From positions 62,001 to 126,000 of the forward strand of contig MCGE01000010.1 of assembly GCA_002105175.1 (NCBI GenBank): DNA of 64,000 bases. Reading direction: 5' to 3'. Below are positions 1 through 12,556 of this stretch, one piece after another. A program made the position numbers and the translations under genes. Below the pieces are notes generated by a model. That model did not search any database and was not told where the DNA came from. It was given only the letters and a program-made list of their open reading frames with translations. This DNA comes from Absidia repens. Lineage: Eukaryota > Mucoromycota > Mucoromycetes > Mucorales > Cunninghamellaceae. Positions within the stretch are counted from its first letter, which is position 1. Each line of letters begins with the position of its first letter.

Positions 1-171
1 GCTGTCTTTGATGAGCTTGCATTTGCTGACCCTTTCGCTTTGGTCGACCCCTCCGTTTTGGAATCCGTGGGCCTGAAGGTGGCATTGATCGAGTCGATTG
101 CTATTGAGTGTTGTGTTCCAATATTCCAATTTTTCAATAACCCAAGAAAGAGACCCCCCTATAGCTTATGA
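1..171 (+). other. possible C-terminal end of an upstream ORF
   Basis: Frame 1 is open from the window edge to TGA at 169-171 (56 codons) and has fairly balanced amino-acid content ('VFDELAFADPFALVDPSVL'). I do not recognise it. It could be the last exon of a gene or transposon ORF that starts outside the window, or chance. Confidence 0.2.
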
Positions 172-1439
172 TGAGTCAATAATGTATTACGCGTTACATC
201 CCTCATAAATATCCTTTCCTGCTTTCATATCTTACCTGGAATGACTAATTTGCTTTATGATAAATCAAATGCTGTAACTTGGGCAAGAAAAATAAAATAA
301 ATAGAAAGTAAATAAATAAACAGCAGCAAAAAGGTACATATCGCGCAACCAGAAGACCAATGTCGAAAATGGCGGAGATTAAATAAAACAATAAGAAAGG
401 TCACTCTAGAGTACAGTAAGGAACCACAGTAAAATATGACATAATGAATAAAATGAAATAAAATGCAGGTAAGAAAGGAATCGATAACAGAATATAAAAC
501 GAAGCATAGTTTTTAGGGAAATATAAAACAGGTCATATGCTAAGAAAAGTGATAAAATTGAGTGTTATATAAGAAAAAGTTACCTGCAGTACAAACACCC
601 CGAATCCCACAATCGCACGGGACGGAGGCTGATCGTAGATCAAATCCATGATCCGCCCAGCCGAAGAATAACGATATTACCTATAATAACGATGCAGTTT
701 CGTTTTCCCGTAGATATTGTTATTAAAGTTTCTTACCGTGAACTATGATGATTGAAGCGCACTCGAAGGTATTTAGATTACTACATATATCATACCATTC
801 CTTGTTTTCGGCACCATGAATGTCTTGCTGTTGCAATTTCTAGATCCCTCAAGCAAAACCGATTAACTTCAACTGTTTCTTTATAAAGTAACAGCCAACC
901 AATTGCGCACAGTGTGTAACTTTGTCCCTTTTTATTCTTCACTGTCATATTGTACTGTGCTATTCTGCTCTATATTGCGTAGTTGAGCGATTTATTTCCA
1001 TGCAAATTATATACGCTTAAGATTTCCACGAGGTCCGAAAATGTTTACATTCTTGCAGAGGTATATCATAGATAGGTTGAAAAATATAAGATGGATACTG
1101 CATAGCTTTAGTTTGTGTTGCCTCCCCCACGCAGTATTTATATGAAGCTACTTTGTTTGTTCCCCTAATTGGGTGGCTTTAAGGTATTGATTTGATTATA
1201 AAATATTTAATTGTGTTGTCTGATTATACAAGCTAATGTCTCATTATGCTTCGTTATTGCCATATATCTATATAATGCTATAAATGTACTGCACCGTAAA
1301 CTACACCTTTGATATTTGATATCGAGGAAAAATCAAATCCACCGGCTCCGATTTTTTGTAACTCCGGTGACCCAAAAAATAAAAAAATAAAAACTGTCCA
1401 CGATTTTTCTTTTCCTTGTTGACTCTTTAAATCTCTCAC
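172..1439. other. intergenic region with an old repeat fragment
   Basis: No gene is supported here. The stretch around 743-880 resembles 17648-17775 (shared 'atgatgattgaagcgcact' and 'caaaaccgattaact'-like blocks), so part of it is an old dispersed repeat. The part next to 1440 is presumably the promoter of the nucleoplasmin-like gene. Confidence 0.4.
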
Positions 1440-2423
1440 ATGGGCAGTAAATTATGGGGTAAGCTGAATTGGCTACTTATATACACAGATACATTGTAGC
1501 ATCTTATGATCAAAACTTCAATACATATATTTGATCTTCCGATTACATGACCTTATTAACAGAACGAACACGAATATCCATTTTACTTAGGACTGTCACT
1601 GTCACCTGGTGAAAAGCATGCTTTATTGCACCCTGGTACATTGAAATTGAATCATGTATGTATCTTGAAGCGTGTATGCACAATGCTAGGATTGGTTTGT
1701 ACTAATCTTCTGTTTCTTTTTATTTTGAAACCCAAACATAGGCCACACTACCCTTGGTTAAACTGGCACCAGGACGTTCGCAACTGAAGGTGTTGTCAAA
1801 CGGTGAAGAATATGTTTTATGTACTCTTTCTCACGATGCTGTAAGTAGCACTGCCCTCTCTACCTAAAATATTTGATTATTATTATTGTTGTTATTATTG
1901 CTAACTTCTGAAATCATTTGCAGGTGCAAGAGCAAAAGCTTGACCTTTCTTTTACTGAGGACATGATAGATTGTGTGCTCTTGGTGACTGGTACAAAGTA
2001 AGTTTTACTATACTGGGGGAAAAATCGTGCAAGGAATTCACTCATGCTTTTTTAATCGATTGTTCAGTGCAATTTCACTAACAGGATTCTTACACGATGA
2101 AGACGAGGACTTCCAACTGGACGAAGAAGACGAGGAGGAAGACGGCTCAGGGATGTTACAATTCCGTGATCCATCCGACAATCGATTTCTAGGTGGATTT
2201 GAATTACGACATTTCGGACTTGGGTCCCCCCCTTTGACACCTGTCTACGACAACATTGACCTGCGAAAAGAAGAAATCACACCGGAAGACAAATCATTAC
2301 AGTAAGTTTATCCAAAAAAAAAAAAAAAAGGAAGTGTTAAGCAGTTTATTTTGGCTAACATGATGCTTTATTAAGTGACAATATAGTACAAGGACTTATC
2401 AATTCAATGATGAACTCGGGTGA
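1440..2423 (+). CDS. nucleoplasmin-like (NPL) domain protein, no FKBP domain
   Basis: Proposed exons are 1440-1458, 1591-1655, 1742-1840, 1924-1997, 2068-2301 and 2387-2423, all with GT-AG borders and consistent phases (about 175 aa). The start 'MGSKLWG' followed by 'LSLSPGEKHALLHPG' and 'EEYVLCTLSHDAV...QKLDLSFTED...CVLLVTGTNAISLTGFL' matches the nucleoplasmin-like fold found at the N-terminus of fungal Fpr3/Fpr4 and insect FKBP39. A strongly acidic stretch (DEDEDFQLDEEDEEED) follows directly, as in histone-binding nucleoplasmins. Expected role is a nuclear histone chaperone binding basic proteins. No FKBP isomerase domain is readable downstream, which is odd for fungi, where the two are usually fused. 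The last exon is the weakest part; another splice could extend the protein towards 2590, where a basic 'GHKNGAKRK' reading exists. Confidence 0.72.
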
Positions 2424-2780
2424 TCGATACCAATTGAAAACCGCCAAACGGATAGCAAGTAAATGATGCTGTATATAACATTAATGATAGTCATGCACAT
2501 AACTCATCGTCACTTTTTTTTTCTGCATAGAAAACTGGAAACTGGGTCACAAAAATGGTGCCAAACGAAAATGAAGAACTCTATAATTGCTTATGCCGGT
2601 TAGTCTTCACAGTGGTTATCAGTTGCTACTCTATGGGATGTGATGTATCCTTGCATTTTTTTTGAAAATTACTGTGGGGTTATATTTGCGCTTGTATATA
2701 ATAAAATCTGTTTTTATTCCTTTTTTTTTTTTTTGGATGCATCCCAGAGCCGTGATGGATAGTGCTGACTGTTATCAATA

Positions 2781-2990
2781 TTTAGAAATAGGCCCTCACC
2801 AACTATTAGAGCAGAATCTTTCGTTCGTTTTTAGAATAGGTCCTTACCATTGTTTAGGCTAGTACCTTGCTATTTTTTAGGATAGGACTTATAATTACTT
2901 AGAACAGTATCTTCTTATTTTTAAGACAGGACTCTTATCATTATTTAGAATAGTATCTTCTCATTATTAAAATAAGACTTTTATCATTGT
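2781..2990. repeat. degenerate minisatellite, period about 46 bp, 4-5 copies
   Basis: Units begin with 'TTTAGAATAGG' or a variant, followed by 'cttatcatt', then 'TTTAGAATAGTATCTTCT' and a T-rich spacer. About four and a half units are readable, diverging by point changes and small indels. It lies in the 3' flank of the NPL gene. Confidence 0.6.
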
Positions 2991-3279
2991 GTGTATTATT
3001 ATTGTTATCATTTTATTATTATCAATAAACGATGGTTGTGATTGATCTGCACATTTTATTTACATAAATACTATCATACCTGAATGTTTTGAATGATGAT
3101 GGAATGAAATTAGGCGATGCCTATGATGAAATAGGAATCTGGACAGAATCTGATAAAAGATCGTTCACTCTGCCTCTATTATACTATACGCCTCTTTTTC
3201 GCATAGTGGCACCGAAAATGAGCCGTAAGGAAACTCTACTGTAATACCTATAAACTCTTTCTTTTTAGATGGAGTGTAG

Positions 3280-4324
3280 AGCAACGACGGTTGGGCCTCA
3301 AGCGTTCCCCGCTATAATGTGAAATGCCAGAGGCGTATAATCCCATCCCATCCCTATTCACTCTTCAGAGGATTTTTTTTATTTTGGGCGTCGTTTATTA
3401 CTACCCAGTTGACGTCCATGAACGTCAGGTGTTAGACGTAATCTCAGCGAAGGAGTTTTTATAAAGTGCGGGAGATCTTGAAAAATGTCAAATTTTTGAA
3501 AAAATTGAAATGGGTGCCATTTATTACTAGAAATGAGTTAAAAATGGAGTATAGCTACACCACTAATATTCCTTCTCACCAATTCTTTATATGCAGCATA
3601 TGAAATGCAGGGAGGACAACAACAAATCACTCTGTAGTACTTTTTTCAAATAAATACATGCCTGCTTGTTTTTTCTACGCCCAAAAATTATACAGCATAC
3701 ATGAGTTGGTGAACGAAGTCACCATAATATCCAACCTGTTTCCTTTTCACATACACACACATGCACCACATCAGATATGTTTCCAGTGCAGGTGTTTTCA
3801 CATTCAACAAAAAAAAAAAAAAAAAGATGTGACCGTATGACAGTGAGGCTAATGATAAAAAAAAAAAAAATAGAAGACATGCTTTATTCAAACGCCAATG
3901 CAGATGCGAACTATGAAAAACTAACACTTATCTAAACTAATGATGGTTCCATGACGCCAGTTTCTAAGATGAGGCCATTCTTCTAATGGAGGTCCCAAAT
4001 CACGAATCGAAAATGATGATTGTATTGCATTTTTCAAAGTGCCCCTTATTCAAGTTCTAATACTAATCCAAGATCACCATCACAACATTGAAACTTTAAT
4101 GAAGTAAAAAAAAAAAAGAAAGAGAAAAAAAGGAATGACACAGAGATAAATAAATGAAACGCCACGTGAGTGGAGTGTGAATGTTTGACACAATCCATTT
4201 TTTCGATTCATTTTTTTTTTATCTTGCACATACCGGTTACTGAAGACAATGGTTGGGCCACAAGGGATTGTCCACCGACGTGCGAAATGGCAGAGGCATC
4301 CAATCCCTTCTATCAGAATACACA

Positions 4325-4329
<5 letters not shown>
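3280..4329 (+). repeat. pair of diverged direct repeats (3280-3365 and 4245-4329)
   Basis: Both copies share the order 'ggttgggcc-caa', 'gtgaaatgccagaggc' (variant gcgaaatggcagaggc), 'aatccc' and 'cactt', with substitutions between. They look like two fragments of one dispersed element. The coordinates span both copies; the DNA between them is not part of the repeat. Confidence 0.45.
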
Positions 4330-4362
<33 letters not shown>

Positions 4363-4690
4363 AGGAAAAAAAAATGACGCCCTGTAAATTGAAGATTTCC
4401 CAATACTCCAACAGAGAGCGCTTATTTTTTGGGGGGGGCGGGTTCAGATGCAGGTCTACTTTTGCAGTCTCAAATCATTTGAAGACAGCAAGCAGCACAA
4501 AATCCGTGCACCTCCAAGCAAACATACACCTATCTGCATATATGCACATACAATATACACACACATATAAACACAAAAAGCCATCATGTAAAAATCTGAG
4601 TAAATAGTTTGATACATTTGATTTATTTCACTAATCTATTGTCTAGAGATAATAACTACTTTTTCAATACAAGGGAAGGAAATGATTAAT

Positions 4691-5654
4691 CTAATAAAGA
4701 CGGTGAGGCTTGCCCATGGTAGACTTCAAGTACAAAGACTTGACGTTTTGCCAGTTCTTCTTCAACAAGGAGACCAAGAAGTTGACAGACAAAAGAATGT
4801 TAGCAGTCAATTGATCTTCAGTCATGTTGACGTGACCAACAGCAACACCCAAACAGAGAACCTTCTTCAATTGGAACTTGATGGTGGCACGGATTTCATT
4901 GGCCTTGTCAACGAGGGATTCAGAGTGAGACACGGGCAAGGGGAACTTACCAACCCTACAAAGCAAAAAAAAAAAAATCCCAAGAATGTCAGTGATCCAA
5001 AATTCACTACCATACACATACTATCGCCCTCCAGACACTAAAGAAAACTTACTTGTGGAGACCGGGACCCAAGAGACGAGGAATTTGCTTGATCAAAGCT
5101 TCGGAGGCAACGAAAGCATCGTACTTCTTAGCGAGCTTCTTGATGAGCTTCTTGTTCTTGTTGAGCTTCTTCAAATCATCAACGGATTGGAATTCCATAC
5201 CGGCAGCCTTGGCTTGATCGCAATGGAAAGCATCACCGAGAACACAGACGGACAAGTTGGGACGGGGAATGTTGGGCAACTTGATGGTACCAGAGAAACG
5301 CTTATCACGTTGGGGATCGTAGTTCTTCAAACCAATTTGGAGTTCGATAGTTTCGGTGAAGTTACGCTTCTTTTCAGGAGCAGTGACGACAGCAATAGCT
5401 TCGCGCACGGCGGTACCAGTGACTTTGCTATAAAAGTAGAAAAGAGGAAGTTAGAATTAGTATTAATGTAACAATCGTTCATAAGGGATCTGCTCATGTC
5501 AAGACAAAAAATAGATTGTGCAGAACAAACAAAAAATGTATGCAGGAAATGAAGGTATAAAATACATGTATACATGTAATGAGGGATGGATGGATGGGCG
5601 GGTGGATGGGTGGATGGATGGATGGATAAATGTAGTATAGTCAATTTACCTCAT
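4691..5654 (-). CDS. RPL10A: 60S ribosomal protein uL1 (RPL10A)
   Basis: Minus-strand exons 5650-5654 (ATGAG only), 5053-5427 and 4691-4955 give about 214 aa, the usual eukaryotic uL1 length. The protein starts [13 protein letters not shown] and carries '[27 protein letters not shown]', '[14 protein letters not shown]', '[20 protein letters not shown]' and '[15 protein letters not shown]', all hallmark uL1 segments, ending [11 protein letters not shown]. It forms the mobile L1 stalk of the large subunit next to the E site and contacts rRNA. The 5-nt first exon followed by an intron directly after the start codon is common in fungal ribosomal protein genes. The flank 5700-5870 presumably holds the promoter; no specific site could be assigned. 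Confidence 0.97.
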
Positions 5655-7686
5655 GATGAAATGATATAAAGGAAAGAGGAGGATCGGTTGAGATGTCAGA
5701 AAAAAAATGCTTTAACGGAGAGCGGAGAATGTAAATAATTGCGAACACAGATTTCGAGGCTTGCGAAAGTCAATACAACCAAACTGTATTGGCTCTTTCT
5801 TTAAATGCCGCCTTCCACCACTGTTCCCCTAGTCGCCCAACTTCGAAGACAACACCGATATACTACCACTTCTCCTAGATTCTTTCCCAAGCAGTTTTTT
5901 TTTTTTTTTTATGTATTCAAGCATTCAATTTCACCCTACGTCCAATGTCCTCCAAAAAACTAAATTGCCATATAGTCCATTTTATCTAAATATCCTATCT
6001 TTTTTTAATTTTTAAAAAAGCACCTCCATCCCTTTCCATCAAACACCTGCTCTTTCAACCTGTAGTAGCATCTGATATATTTTCAAACGTTCCTTTATTC
6101 CCTTTAATTCAATATGTACAATAATAAAAACTACATGATAATCTACTAAACTACACTAAACTAAACTATGCTACAATAATCTTCACCCTACACCAAATAG
6201 CTAGTAAGCCATATGGACGTTGACATACGTAGCGGATAGACTTAGAAAATGAAGAGGATAGTAAAACCAAAGTGTTGCGTCGTAATTTGATCAATATTCA
6301 TTTCCAAATTCCATACTCAGCGTCAATAATATCTATGATAAGATGATCTAAAAAGGAAAGAGCTGTCAAAAACAGGAACCATTCTTATATGTATCATCAT
6401 TTTTTTCATAGTACGTACAAACGAGAGACATAAACATTACTTTGTTATTCAACCAATATTCATTCCCAAATATCGTATTTAGTTTCAGTAGTATCTAAAC
6501 ATTTTGTTGAAGAAAGCAAGGTCAGTAGCAACAATACATAAATACAATATACATTTCTTCTGACTGCCTACTTCCATAACACCTATACAAAAACATCCAA
6601 GATAATTTAAGAGACAATACATATTGATATTTGCCTTTCAATAGCAGTAAAGACAATAGAACACTTGTAAGTAAATGTCTTCGTTGTTCATGATTCTGGT
6701 ACGTAGTTCTGAGAAATAGAAATGTTAGTCGCTAGCCTCGTATGCCACCATTCAGCTGCTATTTCTTGCATCTACCTTTTTTAATAAAATTCATGACTAG
6801 ACTACGTCAACAAAGTATAACTTGAGTAAATATGATTGAGTAAAACAAAAAGAAAAAAGAAGAGAAGGATGGAGAAAAAAAAAATTGTAAACAAAGCGTT
6901 TGGGATTAAAACGCCGACATACGCATATTGAAAGATCTTAGCATTTATTAACACAAGGCGTACAGGATACGTAAAATCGCTAAATCGGCTATAACACAGT
7001 ACAATTTCATTCAAATAAAGGCACACGATATACAAACAGCGCAATTTCATTAACACTCAGCCAAATCTCTTGAATTCTAATGAGCCAAATTTACATAGTG
7101 TTATTGATGGGTGACCGATCGTCAGCGTTTTTTATTATTCATGCTTCGAAAAAAAAAAAATAAGGTTTTGGCGATCCTCTTTGGAAAATCCTTTTTTCTT
7201 TCAGCAATGACTACAAATATGCCAAGTTACAAATATGGGAAACAGTTACCAAATCGAAAAAGAAAATTGAAATAGGATGAAATGTATGTAATAAAATTGA
7301 GAGTGACGTCGGTAAGTGTGGAGAAAGATGAGAGCATTAAAAATTTTCTAATAAAGATTTAAAATGTCAACACGTATGAAATGAGTATGTGTAATTCACA
7401 AACTATATTATGAAAAATCCGAGCAAACGTGAACTTTAAAAAGGAGATTATCAACCAGATGATTCTTTTAAAGAACATTCCCGAGACAAGCACCTTCAAG
7501 TACGGCGTTTGAATGAAAAATCGATTTATGCATTAACACACTCAACCTGATCTGCTAATCCCTTATTCGAATAAGATCACATAAACTTTACGAATTACAT
7601 TCTTTTATGAATGTCATCATGTTTCAATCCAACATGCCTTAGAACATTTTATCGTACAGGAACTAAAGAATTCATTATGGTACCAC
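5655..7686. other. intergenic region, AT-rich
   Basis: No supported gene. Two short similar blocks ('caatattcat-cccaaat...cagtagtatct') near 6290-6335 and 6450-6500 suggest minor duplication. Other ORFs are low complexity. Confidence 0.4.
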
Positions 7687-7941
7687 TCAGAACTCGGTGA
7701 TTCTCATTTTCTGACCTTGATTAATGGATAAGTCCGGAGCTCCCTTTTTGCAGTATCTCCTTTTGTGCTCAAAAAAAAAAAACGATGCGATTCTTGAAAC
7801 TCCGTTATGCCCCCTGAATTCGATATTCCATTCCACTCCTTTATTATCCTTTAACAATCCATACAGTGAACTTATGCCAAGCAGTTGGTTTTGATCCATC
7901 ACATCCCTAATTCTCCTTTTCTGAATCTCCTTAAAAAGCAT
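7687..7941 (-). pseudogene. possible transposase-like relic
   Basis: An 84-codon open frame includes 'DVMDQNQLLGISSLYGLL' and 'VEWNIEFRGHNGVSRIASF'. The pattern resembles the segment before the DDE core in MULE/FAR1-type transposases (short helix, 'W.i..d..g.v..lFf'). This is a weak family impression only. The frame ends just before the Rch1-like gene and could be a chance ORF. Confidence 0.25.
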
Positions 7942-8041
7942 CCTTTCAGTTCAATGTTTTAAGAAAAGTTGCCATTGATCTTTTTTTTTTTTTATCCTCT
8001 TCTTTATTTTTCTAACTGTTTTTTTCTTTTTTTGCTCGAGG

Positions 8042-9842
8042 ATGATATCCGAACCCAAAATGCAATCACATGCATCTTTTGCTAGTGAGGTGACAATGTC
8101 ACCTCATGGGGAAAATCAGAGTGATAGCGACGATGACATGACCAAAAAAAAACCATTATCATTTTCCGAAAAATCAATCACAATTGCTTCACAAAAAAAC
8201 AGCGACCATCTCTCTTCCGGAGCACCTTCATTGGTGGAGAGAAATGGGAGCATTGATGATATGACGAAGAAAGGCTGGAAATCAAAACTGGGTGTCAAAT
8301 CAAAAGCCTTACTTAAAAAATATTGGTTTTTGCTCGGGCTCGCTTTTGTTATTTTATTGGCAACACAATTTCCTGATGTAGCCAGAAAAGGTGGATATGT
8401 TCATGCCGAATGGTCTATCAAATGGGGTAAGGATAAGATAAACTAAAATGAAAACAATGGACTTTGATTTTATTCAAACGTCGCGGTTACTGTTATTGTA
8501 GGTGCAGTGATAGTTATTTTTTTAATATCTGGATTATCGCTGGTAAGTATAATATTTAACAAGCTTTTATCGAAAAAATTATAATCTAACCTTGCAGACT
8601 TTATATACATATATGGACATTTTTTTTAGCGGACAAAAATATTGGCTCAAACAATTCTGCGCGTTCGATTGCATTTTCTAATTCAGGTCGTCAATTTAAT
8701 TTTGATACCATCTTTTGTCTTTGGCTTGGTCATTCTTTTATTAAAAGCTCACGTTCCTCTGAGCTCTTTGCTTTTAATTGGCGTGGTTATTGCTGCAAGT
8801 ACTCCCACCACTGTCTCCTCAAATGTGGTTATGACTAAAAATGCAAAAGGCAATGAGGCTTCAGGTACTGTTAACCTTCATCTATTCACACAAACTCGGT
8901 TATTTACTCATCGTTTAAAAATATAGCGCTGATGAATGCTGCTCTTGGAAATGTATTAGGTAAAATAATAAAATGCTTTTTTTAATGTATAAAGTAAAAT
9001 AATAAAGTAATTCCGATCTTTTATGTAAAAAAATCTTTTAGGGATATTTGTTTCGCCCGCCTTGGTATCAACATTTCAAACACCGCTTCTAGACGCTACA
9101 CCTGAAGATGAAAGCGCAAGTCAGGTGGGAGGAGTCGTTGATTTTGCCTCTGTGCTTAAGCAATTGGGATTAACAGTGTTGGTTCCATTGGTGATAGGAC
9201 AAGCAATTCAGTGGATGTTCACCGAAAAAGTGGCGAAAATTAAAGAAAAGTGTCGTTTATCTGACGTCTCCAGTGTCGCTCTTTTAATTATGGTATGGTC
9301 TGTTTTCTCGGATGCTGTCTACTCTGGCTCGTTTTCTGCAGTCACTGCAAAAGATATTGTTATTATTGCTGTGATAAATGCGGTTTTTTATATTACATTT
9401 TCCTTGACTTGCTTGTTGCTGGCCCGGTTACCTTTACCGAAATTCATCAACACGCCTGATTGGATAAAGAGATTGCGATACTCTCGTGAAGATACGGTTG
9501 CAGTCATGGTAAGCTAATATATTCACCATAAAGAGGCTATTTTTATTTACTTACTTAATATAGTATTGTGGAGCAACAAAAACGGTTGCAATGGGTGTAC
9601 CCCTGATTAATGTGTTGTATCAAAACGGTGATCCAGGCACAATCGGAGTTTTATCAACTCCATTATTGCTATATCACGTTGAGCAGCTTATTCTTGGAAA
9701 TATTGAAGTAGAACTTCTTAAAAAATGGGTCTTAGCTGGCCAAAAATCACACAAGGATGTTTTACCAACAAGTACTTTAGATCAGACTTATTCAGAAAAG
9801 GTCGCCGAAGAATATGATGATAACAAGCTTTCCCGCGAATGA
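8042..9842 (+). CDS. Rch1 / SLC10A7-like membrane transporter (SBF-like family)
   Basis: Exons 8042-8426, 8502-8542, 8630-8864, 8927-8959, 9042-9508 and 9564-9842 join in phase to about 479 aa. After a polar Ser/Lys-rich N-terminus (about 95 residues) come many hydrophobic segments: 'YWFLLGLAFVILLATQFPDV', 'GAVIVIFLISGLSL', 'LHFLIQVVNLILIPSFVFG', 'LLIGVVIAASTPTTVSSNVV', 'ALMNAALGNVLGIFVSPAL' and 'YCGATKTVAMGVPLINVLY'. These match the SBF-like family of yeast Rch1 and vertebrate SLC10A7, known as plasma or secretory membrane proteins that restrain calcium uptake. 'TPTTVSSNVVMTKNAKGNEA' and 'GATKTVAMG' correspond to the two crossover motifs. The C-terminal tail (about 50 aa) is cytosolic-like. 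Transport substrate is not shown by sequence. Confidence 0.9.
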
Positions 9843-10117
9843 ACATCTTCAACGCCACAATCCATATCCCTTTTGATTTGTAGAGTCTTTTATATATATA
9901 TATATATATATATTCGAAATATAATAAAAAAAGTTTTTGTCTTGACGAACTGAGTTTCACATATTCCTCCAGAAATATAATTGCAAAAAGTCAGTTCGTT
10001 CAGTAGTCTATATTTCATATTTCGTAGGGGCGGATGAATCATGTATGTACCTATTTCTAGATATCACTGAGTAATACTGTATAATATTCTATATATCACC
10101 ACGACGGAAACCACCAA

Positions 10118-10760
10118 AATATTTCAAATCCCGCCGGCGTATATTTTTTTTAATTTTAATTTTTCTCGCTTTCTTTCTCTTTCTCTTTCTTTAATTCTTC
10201 TCAATTGTGTCTGTATGGTGTTATGGTAGTCTTAGATTAGTGGCAGGACTAGTTTAGAAGGGTTTTCAGCTCAGGGATTACAAAATACATGGGGAAACCC
10301 TTTTATTTTGGATTCAGGATTTTGGAACACCATTAGTTGGTCTTTCGAAGCCTTCATTAGCGTAGTTGAATCTTAGTTTGCCTATAGTTAGTATCTAATC
10401 TGAATAAAATATGTTTCTTTTTACTTGCTTTAAAGAAAAAATGTTCCTATGACCTCTTTCATGTCTTATGTAATGGAATCCCTTTTACCATTGTTCCTCT
10501 AGTTATTGTTGACAATTGTTATGCTTCAATAAAAGATTTTCCTTCAACCTTCCTCAAGTCTTGTATAGTGTATTAGATTCCTTTTTACAGTTGTCCCTTT
10601 ATTTTATTGTTGACCGTTCTTCAGCTCTCCCTTTAGTCAACCCCATGCTAACTCCATTAGATCCTTTGATTGCTGTAGACCTTCACAGTTTTTTGCTTAT
10701 ACTTTACTGAAATATATCCTCATTTTTGATTAACTTTTACTCTCAGGCCCATCGGATACT
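10118..10760 (-). repeat. R1 dispersed repeat, copy a (inverted)
   Basis: On the minus strand this contains the R1 core: 'ggtttccccatg' preceded by 'tccaaaat', followed by 'tgtaatccctgagctga' and 'cccttctaaactagtcct'. The end 'atttcaaatcccgc' at 10118 is the inverse of the R1 3' end (gcgggatttgaaat). Similarity continues through 'aaactatgg-aaac' and 'catgtcttat' blocks. The left border is clear; the right border near 10760 is approximate. Confidence 0.65.
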
Positions 10761-11866
10761 GAACTTTTTTTTTTGTTTTTTTTTTTGATGTATGATATGA
10801 TATGAATAAAATATGACTCCATATACGACGATCGTTTCCGTGAAACTTGGAAAGTATCTTTTCGTCAGTCGGCGTTCCATTATAGGATGCTTCCACGTAC
10901 TTCCAGCATCTATTATAAAACGACTGATAGACGATGGTGGAGAATTAGAAATAAGATTACTGTTCATCTATAAAATGCGTCCATATGGTTTTATTTGATA
11001 ATCAAATGTGATATAAATTTATGGAACAACTTCAGATCCTTCTACATGGGTTGTGCGGAACGGGATCAGTATTCTTTCAGATTTTGTAACGGCGGCGTTT
11101 ATATAAATTCTCTACCATTTCTGGGAAATTTCTCTGTCGAGGATCATTTCGATTTCAAGGCTCTCCCAGTCAAAATTTAGAAACAATGAAAGATTTCGAA
11201 TAGTTTCAACGGCGGGAGGCTGGCAAGACATAGAAACAATCTCAACTGCAATGAACGTTTTTAGCAAGCTAAAAATGATAGTTTCAAAAGTTTTTTGTTT
11301 TGATATTTTTATTTGTCACGAAGCTATAAGACTTCAAAATGAATTAATCATAGCGCTTCTGGAAGGAGTACACCATAATGTTGCTTTTATTTTGATTTTC
11401 ATGCTGGGGAGGGGAAGGCTGTGTGTCAATGATGTGGAATGTGTTTTTTTATCTTTATTTATCTCTGTTGGTAATAAGAGCTATCTTTTTGGGAGTTTGC
11501 CTACGACATGATCCTACGATCAAATAGACATACATACAGTATATACTGTGTACAAAGAAAAAAGACGGCAATAACAAATAAACAAAAGTCGAAAGCAAAT
11601 AAATAATAAAAATAATATGTGTTTTATTAAAAACAAAACGAAAGTGTAGGTGGATATGGTAACGTGATGATTTCTACTTCTATAATTAAAAAGTGTAACT
11701 CGGATGATCAGAGTAATTTTATTTGCGGTCGTTCCTTATGGACGGCGACGCATTTAACGAATGTAAATTGCACCCTGAGAAGCTGCGCACCCAGTGTACA
11801 ACAGAGTCTTCAAGATAAAAAAAAATAAATACATGATTTTATTAACGTAAACATCAACAATGTGTT

Positions 11867-11905
<39 letters not shown>

Positions 11906-11980
11906 AAGGGTAATAGGCTAACTAAGTCAAAACTGAAGTAATAATACTGTACTTTCTAAACTAAGTAAAACAAGGGCAAT
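10761..11980. other. intergenic region
   Basis: No gene recognised. ORFs of 60-86 codons between 10813 and 11511 do not resemble known proteins and lack consistent splice signals. A 35-nt A run lies at about 11870-11903. The rest is AT-rich and may include further decayed R1 sequence. Confidence 0.4.
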
Positions 11981-12556
11981 CTATTCGTTTTCCACAAATT
12001 CTTCTTCATTTTCTTCTTCGTGTGGTAGTGTCGTAATGATAATAGAGAGTATGTTATCCAAATCTTGTTCATTAAATCGCTCTTCACATTCTTCGATCAG
12101 CTATTGTCAATGATAATAATGCATCAGTTAGGGTTAGTACTGTGTTTATCGTCTTTCCATTAGCAATACGCTTACCAGATAAATTTCTACAGCACTTTTT
12201 GGTCGTAAGTTTAATATCTGGAGTTTTTCACCAAGAGTAAGGGCATATTGGTTCATTTGCTGTAAAAAGTCCTTGACTTGGACAGTTGTTTGAGATTTAG
12301 TTGGCGTTGTCTTGAGGTATTCTGCTAACTATATAGCAATAAATATATAAAAACCATATGAAAATGAGTATCTCCTATTAGTATATCGTATCGTTGTCAG
12401 ACATCTTACTTCAAATTGGATGGTTCTAAGGTGTTCCGGATATTCTACATTGGGTCGAGTTGTTTGCACTTCTTTCTGATACTCTATTCGTTCATTTAAT
12501 AGATTGAATACTTCATAGTTACTGATGAGAGCAGATCTAGCGTTCTTGATAATCAT
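11981..12556 (-). CDS. RPC17: DNA-directed RNA polymerase III subunit RPC9 (Rpc17/CRCP)
   Basis: Minus-strand exons 12410-12556, 12176-12328 and 11981-12100 join in phase 0 to 139 aa. 'MIIKNARSALISNYEVFNLL' followed by 'EHLRTIQFELAEYLKTTP', 'LTLGEKLQILNLRPKSAVEIYL' and 'LIEECEERFNEQDLDNILSII' matches the Rpb4/RPC9 family closely: an N-terminal tip and a C-terminal HRDC-like helical bundle. In the polymerase it pairs with RPC8 (Rpc25) to form the stalk that recruits TFIIIB and helps initiation at tRNA and 5S genes. The acidic tail (EEENEEEFVENE) is typical. The length fits the family (about 140-160 aa). The start is the first ATG of the conserved N-terminus. Confidence 0.92.

Larger units (their letters stand above)
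2424..4690. other. intergenic region, A/T runs and repeats
   Basis: No convincing gene. ORFs here are translated homopolymer runs. The region holds a minisatellite (2781-2990), a diverged pair of repeats (3280-3365 and 4245-4329), a long A run (about 4330-4360) and the 3' flank of the RPL10A gene. Confidence 0.5.

Noticed and set aside
3658..4607. Several ORFs rich in Lys or Phe on both strands
   Set aside because: Translations of A/T homopolymers and simple sequence; no splice or family support.
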